Of a DNA stretch of 64,000 bases, positions 55,224-64,000 are shown piece after piece; the first letter of the stretch is position 1; each line of letters opens with the position of its first letter. Origin of the DNA: Cyathus striatus. Taxonomy: Eukaryota; Basidiomycota; Agaricomycetes; Agaricales; Nidulariaceae. The position numbers were made by a program, and so were the translations under genes. The stretch covers positions 2,542,001 through 2,606,000 of the forward strand of contig JAOVFP010000002.1 of assembly GCA_025738555.1 (NCBI GenBank). Direction: 5' to 3'. A model generated the notes under the pieces. That model saw only the letters and a list, made by a program, of their open reading frames with translations, was not told the DNA's origin and did not search any database.

Positions 55224-57121
55224 ATGTCGTCGCTGCTCGAGATTCTCCTTGAACACACCCAGATATTCCGTGTATGTTTGTCTCTTACTCGCTCCAATGA
55301 ATTTTAGCTCACAGTGGACATTATAATTATAGTATATGAACAGTACGTACTACAGTAGCCTATGCTTTAACTACAAAATCCGTCATAAACATATTTAGTT
55401 GCCAGTATAGTGATCTTGGTATACTTTTAATTTACTTCGATGACATACATTACTAAATCATGTTCTAGTACTACGACTACTTTCTGACACTAGATCTGGA
55501 AGTTAACTTGATATGGTCTTCAAAGTGGAATGTGATTAAGATCCTTTTGATAATTGCGCGATATTCCCCGTTTGTCGATTCCTTTGTTATATTCTATCGT
55601 AAGCTTTGTCCAATGTATCATGGGAACGACATTTGAGGACCATCTTATTGTTTATAGATCATTTCACGCCAGGCCTGTCTCCAGATTCATGTTTCAAGGC
55701 ATATCATGCAAACGGCTGTAAGCAGCAGTGCTTGCACCGCCTAGAGTTGTAGTAGTAGGGAGTTTACTCGTGTTCTAGGGATGTACTTTTCCGGAGCCTG
55801 CTTCGCAGAAGGCAAGTTATTATTTCTTCCTCTTCAATTGTTGTTTCTTACTGACGTCATGCATAACTACAGCTCTTTTAACCCTACGAACATGGGCCGT
55901 TTGGAAAAGTAACAACAAAGTGAAGTTCAGTCTTCCTGTGTTCTTCGCTGCAATATGGACTGCATCATGCATAATCATTACAACATTCCTTAATACGCTG
56001 AAGTGTAAGACAATGTTCTAATATCCACAGTACATATACTAACTGCCTTTGGTTCGCAGTTTCTGGTGTCAGGAATATCACCAAGTATGTTATAGCAAGT
56101 ATATTTGCTATTATCCGGACGGCCTTCCTGGGGAACAAAGCGAACAGACAGAATGCTGTTCCACAAGGGGTAACGTATATGATGACCAGCGTGACTGTGG
56201 GCCAGCAATAGATGAAAGGGAGAAATGTAGAAAGAATGTATCGGATGTATACCACACCAATGATGGATCCAATGACTAGGCACCAGAGCAGTCCCATCAT
56301 AATAATGAGATATATGCTAATAAAAGTATTACCATATAACCATGTATAACCCACTATGGTCCAATATAGCATGAAGAATGTAAAATCCAATAATGTTCCG
56401 ACCCCCTTTTGTATGATGATCCACCATATCCAGGCTTCAGAGTGTGCATTGTCATTCAAGGAAGCTCAATGGTATCAATCATTTGGATCCTATTAATGGT
56501 ATTTAATTTCGGTATGTGTGCTCACTGCTTGAGTATTGTTCTCTCGTGCTGAATCTATATTGGCATAGGAGCACTTATTCTCATGGTAATATGGGTGCTC
56601 ACATCTAGTATGTGTCTTACTTTCTGACCGCATTAAACCCCACTGTAACACCTAGTTAGGTCATGATGGGCATGGAAGATCAGAACTAATGAAGATAGTA
56701 CATCACGATGGTGTGTTTTGAGTTACTCATATCCTCAGCGCTTGATGACCAAACTTACATCAGGTATCACTTATTACCTCTACCTTTTGGTATTCTGTTT
56801 TCTAAAGTTACACCTGTGCATTGTTCTCAACTCAATCTTAGTGATATCACTCATTAATGTGATTCTTGTCCTAAAACTTCCGGTGCGTATTTTGAGCCCT
56901 GTAGTGTGACCAGTTTCTCATCGTACACGATGCAGGTTGACTTCGTTAACCTGCTATCAGCATGCGTCATCTTATTGAGCATCAATTTTGACTTGTAAAA
57001 TCCGCTTACATCCACATTGGTCAGGCTAGAGCGCGTAGTGCAGGCTATCTTGGGTTACAGAGTACTTCTGCATATTAGGGAACGGGGTGTGAACTCTCTC
57101 GGAGACGGTTCGTTTTTGTAG
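55224..57121 (+). pseudogene. DUF6533 seven-helix membrane protein, copy 4, interrupted
   Basis: The exon order of copy 3 is kept: start at 55224, micro-exons TATATGAACA and TTGCCAGTATAGTGATCTTG, then YYDYFLTLDLEVNLIWSSKW, FALTPR-like exon 5, exon 6 ending in a GC rather than GT donor, and exon 7 with LLTLRTWAVWKSNNKVKFSL. Within exon 8, after CGCAGTTT, about 360 bp of unrelated sequence intrude before CCATATCCAGGCTTCAG resumes the exon. Exons 9-12 and the last exon (QAILGYRVLLHIRERGVN) follow. The donor of the 26-nt exon is also changed (GT to AT). Nucleotide identity to copy 3 is very high, so the duplication is recent. Confidence 0.75.
56062..56459 (-). other. insertion carrying an antisense hydrophobic ORF
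   Basis: The insert in copy 4 is open on the minus strand as part of a 164-codon frame (56459-55965). The inserted part encodes several hydrophobic helices, for example LLDFTFFMLYWTIVGYTWLY, ISIYLIIMMGLLWCLVIG, FLPFIYCWPTVTLVIIYV and IIANILAITYLVIF, spaced by short polar loops. It does not match the DUF6533 exons in either direction. No inverted ends or clear target duplication were found. It may be a fragment of another membrane-protein gene. Confidence 0.45.
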
Positions 57122-58357
57122 TAATGCAGCAATATCTTTTCAAGAGATGGGTTCACAAATGTCGTACCTAGTTGCGAGCATAGCTTTATTGGTAAATTTT
57201 TCATATCCTTATATTGCTTAACTTTACATTCAAGAACCATGGCTATTTCCTCACGAATCACAATGCGCTCGGAATTAAACCCGATCTAGACATCATACTG
57301 ATGCCAACTAATACTTACATGATACAAAGGATGTGAGGTTCGGACTAAGTGCTATCTTTCCATTTTATTTTGGTAGGTAATACGCTTCATAATTGAATAG
57401 GAATATGGATACGATATGATCGTATGTCTGATTGACAAGGTTCCTCTGCAATTCCCCTGCGCCCGACAATTGCACATTTCGACCTGTGCACGCATGACGC
57501 ATGACGAGTAACAATCTCCGCCTCCGTCGTCTGTGGACCGTAGTTGGTCTGTGGATTAGTTTGCGTCCAGTCCGATGTCGTTTCTCATTCCATAACACAA
57601 CAGATAAAATGACAGAAAGCTGGAGACTTGTGGCGAAAGTCTTGAGAGGACAGTGTAGACCACGTTACAGTATCTCAAAAAGTAACACTATGAAAATAGT
57701 ACTTATGTAACTTTCCAGTCTTTATGAGCCAGGTGTATTGAATCGAAACTAGACGTATCATGACAAATGATATTACCACGAAGCAGAAAATGATATGATG
57801 AAGGAGAGGCTAAATATAGGAGTGATAAGACGGAGCTACCATTCTTAAAAAAATTGAGGATATGAAAATGACGGTTGGAGTTTGGTTGGAGTACTTAGTA
57901 CTAGAAAAAAAATTCTATGTGGTGACGAAGGGGCCGGAATATGTATACAAAGCCGGTGCTGTTGAGATGACAGCACTAAAATGACTCATTTGAAGGCTTT
58001 TCTTGTTTTTTCCCGTCCAACAAAGTTCCCGCTGACGTTTATCAAGGGTGCGCTGTGGCCGGAGGGAAACACTACACAACGGTCAACAACGGCTTTCGTT
58101 GATTACCGTTAATTAACCGTTGTTCTTAAGTTGCTGTGCGGCTACATAGCTTCAGCTTTAGAGTTTGCTACTTCATCTAACGTACAGCATAGGTATATTT
58201 TCATAGACCTTGATAGTAAACCTAAGCAAGGTGCCTGCTGATAGTCGGTGATTCTTCATGATCCAGATAATTTCCGATATAGTAATTCACGAAAGGGGAA
58301 CAACATAAATACTCCTCCAAACTTCAGTGTCCCCTCCTCAACATATACACTAGAAAA
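57122..58357. other. intergenic, no gene seen
   Basis: About 1.2 kb. Inverted AACGG/CCGTT motifs cluster at 58079-58125. No supported ORF. Confidence 0.4.
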
Positions 58358-60919
58358 ATGGAGGCCCTCAGAAATGTTTTTGAAGCTAGAAAGGCCGAGG
58401 TACGTGCTTATCGTGCATCTACCACAAAACATGCTCAGCTCTTCCAACAGAACAGACCTGCTCTTATGACTTTCGTAACTGCGGGGTATCCCGCGAAGAA
58501 TGACACTGTTCCCATCTTACTGGCAATGCAGGCTGGGGGAGCCGATATAATTGAACTCGGTGTTCCATTCTCAGACCCAGTTGCAGATGGTCCACTTATT
58601 CAAGAAACAAACTCTGTACATTCTCCCGTCTGTCCTCAACTGCTTAATGTGCTGATTAAATGTGTAGGTCGCTATAAACAACGACATTGACTATGCAACA
58701 GTTCTTGGACAATTACGTGAAGCGCGTAATCAAGGCCTTGCTGCTCCTGTGATACTCATGGGTATGCCTAGCCAGATCTGAACCTGAATATCATTAAGTT
58801 AGCCCAAATTTCCAGGTTACTACAACCCACTCCTTGCATACGGCGAAGACAAGGCAATTGAAGATGCTGCAGAGGCAGGTGCAAATGGCTTCATCATGGT
58901 GGACTTACCACCTGAGGAAGCGATCACATTCCGCCAGAAATGTATCAATGTCAAGTCAGTTTCGTCTTCGATAATCTTTTACCTACCACTGAGAGGATAT
59001 TCTAGCATGTCGTATGTTCCCCTAATTGCTCCCTCAACTACCCCCCATCGCATAAAGTTCCTTTCGTCGATTGCCGACACATTCATCTACGTTGTATCCA
59101 AGGTCAGTAACATCGGTACATCATGATGAGGATACACATGGAGCTTATATTCCATTTAGATGGGAACCACAGGATCATCAGAAGAGGTCGCAGTGAATAA
59201 TGCGTTACCAGATATTATTTCCCGCATCCGGGAATACGCGACTATCCCTCTAGCTGTTGGTTTTGGCGTTGCAACTCGTGACCACTTCAACACGGTAGCA
59301 GATGCTGGAGCTGACGGTGTTGTTATTGGCAGTCGCCTAGTGTCTGTAATTAAGAATTCTTCCCCCAGCGAAATCTTCAAGAATGTTGAAGCCTACTGCC
59401 GCGAAGTATGCCAAAAGGATGAACCATGGCACGCTATATCACCTCCTGTACCTCATTCGTCAACCTATAATCTTGACAAAAACAAAGATCCCCCTCCTAT
59501 AATTAGCACTGCGTCTGGACCTGCAGTTCTCCCCTCTGGCAGATTTGGAGAGTTTGGTGGTCAGTACGTATCGGAAGCACTTTTCGACTGTCTTGCGGAG
59601 CTCGAAAAGGCCCATAAAGCTGCAATGTCTGATCCCGAGTTTTGGAAAGAATTCCAGAGCTTCTACGAATATACCAACAAGACGTCAAGACTTTACTTTG
59701 CCGAAAATTTGACTAAGGATTCAGGAGGAGCCAAGATCTGGTTGAAGCGCGAGGATCTGTAAGTCTGTTTAATTTATACAGTATTGAGTATCCTTCTCAA
59801 CTGTATTACAGCAACCATACAGGATCATACAAAATCAACAACACCATCGGCCAGATTCTCCTTGCACGCCGAATAGGAAGGACTCGTATCATCACAGATA
59901 CCGGGGATGGTCAGCATGGTGTTGCCACTGCAACGGTTTGCGCAAAGTTTAGCATGGAGTGTATCATCTATATGGGTGCAGAAGATGTTCGCAGACAAGC
60001 ATTGAATGTGTTCCGTATTGAGATGCTGGGTGGAAAGGTTATTCCTGTTCACTCTGGTTCTTGTACTCTCAAGGACGCAGTCAACGAGGCCATGCGTGAC
60101 TTGGTTACCAACCTCTCAACTACGTACTATCTCGCTGAATCCACCGTCAGTCCTCATCCATTCCCGACCATTGTTCGTGACTTCCAGAAGGTTATCGGCG
60201 AAGAAATTAAAGCTCAGATGAAAGAAGTCGCTGGTAAACTCCCAGATGTCATCGTTGCATGCGTCGGACGTGGAAGCAATGCCATTGGTGCATTTTACGA
60301 CTTCATCCCTGACAAGAGTGTTCGTCTGATTGGTGTGGAAGCCGGGGGAGAAGGTACACACGGTGACAAGCATAGTGCCACTCTTTCCATGGGTCAACCC
60401 GGTGTCCTTCATGGTGTAAAGACATACATCCTTCAATCGAAGGCTGGTCAGATCATGGAGACACACTCTATTAGTGCCGAACTTAATTATCCTGGTGTTG
60501 GTCCTGAGCACGCCTGGTTGAAGGATTCTGGAAGAGCAGAGTACGTCGTCGCGACCGATGAGGAAGCCCTGCGTGGTTTCAGGATGCTCACACAGCGTGA
60601 GGGTATCATTCCAGGTAAGTTCCACGATATATTTCAGCGAACTTCCATGCTTACTCTTGATTAGCTTTGGAATCGTCGCATGCAATCTGGGAGGCCGTGC
60701 GCTTGGCGAAGACATTGCCAAAAGACAATGACATCGTCGTGGTAAGTAATCATAATCACCTGGAAAAAGAGCTACTCACCTCAAACTTATTTCCTATAGT
60801 GCTTATCTGGACGTGGGGACAAAGATGTCGAGCAAATTCATGAACTTCTTCCTAAATTGGCCGAAAAGTTGGACTGGCATATTTCCACAAATGCTGCCAG
60901 CGGTAGAAAATCCTTTTAG
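58358..60919 (+). CDS. TRP5: fused alpha-beta tryptophan synthase, beta site altered
   Basis: Nine exons: 58358-58399, 58451-58615, 58668-58761, 58816-58954, 59006-59102, 59160-59758, 59812-60614, 60665-60741 and 60800-60919; 711 aa, the usual size of the fungal bifunctional enzyme. The alpha part (1-270) would cleave indole-glycerol phosphate: catalytic Glu49 ([10 protein letters not shown]) and Asp60 are intact. The beta part joins indole to serine with PLP; Lys386 ([10 protein letters not shown]), GQHG and SGRGDKD are kept. Using bacterial TrpB numbering (offset 299), however, E109 is Asp (TDTGDGQHG), H86 is Tyr, G189 is Glu, G193 is Ser ([11 protein letters not shown]), G233 is Arg (CVGRGSN), G303 is Glu and D305 is Asn (SAELNYPG). 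The frame is open throughout. This looks like a diverged paralogue, not the housekeeping gene. Confidence 0.9.
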
Positions 60920-62983
60920 ATGATGTTATTCCAATCCAATCCAACCTAATATACTTACCATGTATCCAATTTATGTTGTGTATTTGTACTGAGTCTGTAT
61001 AATAATACGATTGCTTTAGGAAGGGAATGAGATTGTTTAGATCTTTTGGTGTGCTTGCAAGTAAGTACTTGAGTCTTGACGAAGGCTGGACGGTTCAAGC
61101 CACGTTGAAGCTTTGAAAGCGTGTGACTTGGTTAGTAATCAGGCCCAGGTACTTATATTACTAATCACAATCTACAGAAAATTGTGACTCGTACTTATTG
61201 GACTTGTACACCCATTGTCACCCGCCCGAGGACCAGGCTCTACCTACTCTACTGCCCTCTCTACATTCCAGGAATCTACAGTTGGAAGTGTCCTACAGAG
61301 ACTCTGAGATAGAGTCATATGCTTAATATAACGCATCATGCATCATGCCCTATGGCTCCTGAACTACGTGGATCCGTTTCGAGCTATCGAGCAGTTGAAA
61401 ACTTGAAGTCTTGAAACCTTTGCAAGTTGCTGCAAAATTACGGTGGTCAATAAATAACCATGAGAGAGCAATACAAGTGATGTAAATACTTGTATGTGTC
61501 AATGTTCGTTTTCCCCCCCACATGGCCTTCCTCTCAGCTCCCTAAATGTATACTAAAGCATGCAGGTTGCCATAGTGAGCTTCTTTTGTGTACTCACAGC
61601 GAAGTAGCCCCCAGTCAGATCATACACAACTTTTAAGTCCCTTTGCGCATGGCTCTGACTCTCCGACTACAGTAGCTCAAGCGTAGAAGATAGTATGCTT
61701 GCTTGTACAACTGGAATGTTACCGAACCAATTCCGGGATAATCTGGCTTGTCTCATCTCTTTGGTCTCTATCCGGACACCCTTGATCCAGTCCTTCAAAT
61801 CGCGTCTAGAATTGTGTTCCCCCCTAGCTATGATCACACAGACACCGCCAGGGTCTGGGTGTGGCAATGGTATTTCCGGTTTCAGTTCGATTACCCTGTA
61901 TTCTTGTCAGCTCATCATAACTTTCAAATATACGAAGGTACAGTTAACCTTTTCCACTTTATTTTACTAGAATTTCGCAGCGCACACTCGGAAAAGTCCG
62001 AGGACAACAGTGAGCAGTGAGCGCATAGTTTGTATGTAAGTACGTGGATTTTATTCTATATGCAAGCATCGTACATGCTAAAATACTGTGGTTGACAGAT
62101 TAGTGCAGACGTTCGAAGTTGAAATTTGTTTGGACTTGAACTCAATTAGAACTTTGTATGACTCCTTTGTGTCTTAACTTCGATTGGACTTCGATGCATG
62201 TAAGCAGGATCATGGACTCTGGTGGAACCTGAGGCCTGAAGCTGAAGGCCTGACCGATGACCGCCCATCCAGAGACTAGAGCGCCCTTACATTCATCCTA
62301 GTTGGGCCCAAGTAATGAAGTCTTGTCAAGCGGCTGTCAAAATTTTTCTTCGTAACTCCCATAACTTACCAAATGATGACCCATGATCACTCCTCCGGTA
62401 CCTTTACTTATCGTTCTGCGCGTTTAATTTATCTAACCCTAGATTAGTACTACTTATAGATAGCTATACTGTACTCAAGTGGAGCTGCTGCAGCCTATGA
62501 TTAGCTCGCTTCCGAATCTCGCTTACTTATCAAGGATAGACGTGCGAGCATTCTCGAGCACGCAGCTAAGTACGCTAAAAGGTCTCTCGCATCGTACTTT
62601 CTTGTCCGTATTTCAATTCCGCATGCCCGCTACTTACATGTAGGAAACCATCGAGCACATTGTTTTTTGAGAAATAAACTTCAAGAATGAAGCTGGTGGA
62701 CTTTAAGGGTCTCGACAACGCGGGCGAACTTTTAACCCATCATTTCTTCTCACCGAGGACAATCAAGTCGCATATGGCCTGTCGGACCTACGAATGTCTT
62801 CTAAAAAAAACAAATTTACGAGAATTCTGAAGCTTGTTCTTAACTTTCCCATCATACTTGTTCAAGGAACGGCTGAAACCCTCGGCAGTTGCATAATGTT
62901 GGTACGGCTCGGTATAAAGTAGCCATGCGATCGAAGACCGTTAACTTTTCCACCCTTGTTTTTGACATTCCTTTCATCCAGCA
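60920..62983. other. intergenic, no confident gene
   Basis: About 2.1 kb. A 66-codon minus-strand frame at 61667-61867 (RDLKDWIKGVRIETKEMRQA) reads like a protein fragment but has no start context, introns or continuation that I could find. Confidence 0.4.
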
Positions 62984-64000
62984 ATGCCCGAGACGATCCT
63001 TAGTACTCTCCTTGAACACACGCAGGTATTTCATGTACGTTGTTCTCTAGAGTCGTGCTTCTGGCAATTAAAACTTATACTTCCTATGTATACAGTATAT
63101 GAATGGTACGTGGCCAATACAGATGGTTTATAAAGGACAGGAGTTCATGGTCGACTGGTACAGTGGCCAGCATAGTTTTATTGGTTTGTGGCATTGGCGG
63201 TATTTCGTGAATCACCATTCCTCACGCATTTCTAGTATTACGACTATCTCTTGACGTTCAACTTGGAAGTGAGCTTGATCTGGCCTTCCAATTGGGGAGC
63301 GATGAAGATACTATTCCTGCTTGCCCGCTATACACCATTTATTGATTCATTAATTGTGTTTTATCGTATGTTCTCGTTTGACGAGCCTGGAAGTCAAAAT
63401 CTAACAATGTTCAATAGATCATTTCGCGCCAAACATATCTCAAGAATCTTGCCTCAAGGCATACGAAGCAAATGGATGTGAGTATGAAACGTGGCTTCAG
63501 TTTCGATTTCCTGAGCCTCTATAATTCATGTGGTTAGGGATGTACATTGCTGGCGCATGCTTCGCTGAAAGTGCGTTCGTCTTAATCATACGTAATAGTT
63601 GTAATTCATATCGAAGCTTTACCACTAAAGTTATCCTGACCCTAAGGACATGGGCTGTTTGGAGGAAGGATCCGGTAGTAAAGTTTGGTCTTCCAGCCTT
63701 TTTCATCGCAGTATGGGTTGCATCCTGCGTAATTGTTGCAAAGTTCCTTCGTACGCTGGAATGTAAGCAATACTTTTATATCAATGCTCCCTTTACCGAC
63801 TTAACATGCTTGCGTGCAGTTGCCCATGCGCCATATCCAGGTTTCAGAGGATGCCTTGTTATTGGTGGAAGTTCGATACTATGTATCCTTTGGATATTAT
63901 TGATGGTGTTCAATACTGGTATGTACATTTTCTGCCCATCGGATCTTGTGGCTTTATAAGACAATATAATTTATAGGAACATTAATTCTCATGGGACTTC
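62984..64000 (+). CDS. DUF6533 seven-helix membrane protein, copy 5, runs off the window
   Basis: Exons seen: 62984-63034, 63096-63105 (10 nt), 63164-63183 (20 nt), 63236-63365, 63418-63477, 63538-63570, 63631-63762, 63820-63918 and 63977 onward. The spliced start is MPETILSTLLEHTQVFH, then YMNVASIVLLYYDYLLTFNL, WPSNWGAMKILFLLARYTPF, MYIAGACFAE, VILTLRTWAVWRKDPVVKFG, CVIVAKFLRTLEF and GSSILCILWILLMVFNTGTL. Exon lengths 10, 20, 130, 60, 33, 132 and 99 equal those of copy 3. No stop or frameshift is seen in the visible 180 or so residues. The last five exons lie beyond the window. Confidence 0.85.

Noticed and set aside
61667..61867. Minus-strand frame containing DLKDWIKGVRIETKEM
   Set aside because: Reads like a protein fragment but cannot be extended in either direction; left as intergenic.

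Overview
The window reads as nuclear DNA of a filamentous basidiomycete, most likely an agaricomycete. Genes are cut into many short exons by GT-AG introns of about 47-60 nt, upstream leaders are pyrimidine-rich, and the gene families are those expanded in mushrooms (DUF6533 seven-helix proteins, TPR-CHAT proteins, DUF2235/Tle1-like hydrolases, atypical forkhead factors). Exon structures were derived by hand from splice signals, reading frame and comparison between paralogues inside the window. No database search was possible.

Layout. 0-3.4 kb: a tRNA-His guanylyltransferase (minus) head to head with a small conserved-looking acidic protein (plus), a CT-rich minisatellite, then an intron-containing tRNA-His(GTG). 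3.4-10.5 kb: gene-poor, AT-rich DNA with two copies of one TA-flanked MITE family, a pogo/Fot1-like element, remnants of an older repeat and a 3' fragment of the tRNA-His. 10.5-19.3 kb: three forkhead-domain genes in the same direction, separated by a decayed repeat-rich stretch that holds one possible small minus-strand gene. 20.8-23.7 kb: a large single-pass membrane protein with a Ser/Thr-rich ectodomain. 24.6-26.9 kb: a weak membrane-protein ORF followed by a non-autonomous hAT element that itself contains a solo LTR. 29.3-32.0 kb: a Ser/Pro-rich protein. 32.6-36.1 kb (minus): a TPR-CHAT protein with one apparent 1-nt frameshift. 36.9-40.0 kb: two DUF6533 copies tail to tail. 42.4-48.0 kb: two tandem DUF2235/Tle1-like hydrolases. 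49.1-50.7 kb: an intact 14-exon DUF6533 gene. 51.2-54.7 kb: a 3.5-kb Mutator-like element with a mariner-type MITE inside it. 55.2-57.1 kb: a DUF6533 copy broken by an insertion. 58.4-60.9 kb: a fused alpha-beta tryptophan synthase with altered beta-site residues. 63.0 kb to the end: a fifth DUF6533 copy that runs off the window.

How it fits together. The right half is an accessory, duplication-rich region: five DUF6533 copies at different stages of decay, paired hydrolases, a TPR-CHAT protein and nested transposons. The strongest candidates for new biology are the tryptophan synthase-like enzyme with coordinated changes in the beta active site, the forkhead trio with altered recognition helices, and the DUF6533 family with conserved 10-nt and 20-nt micro-exons. 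The link between THG1 and the tRNA-His about 2 kb away is functional in principle, because the enzyme adds G-1 to tRNA-His, but the proximity may be chance.
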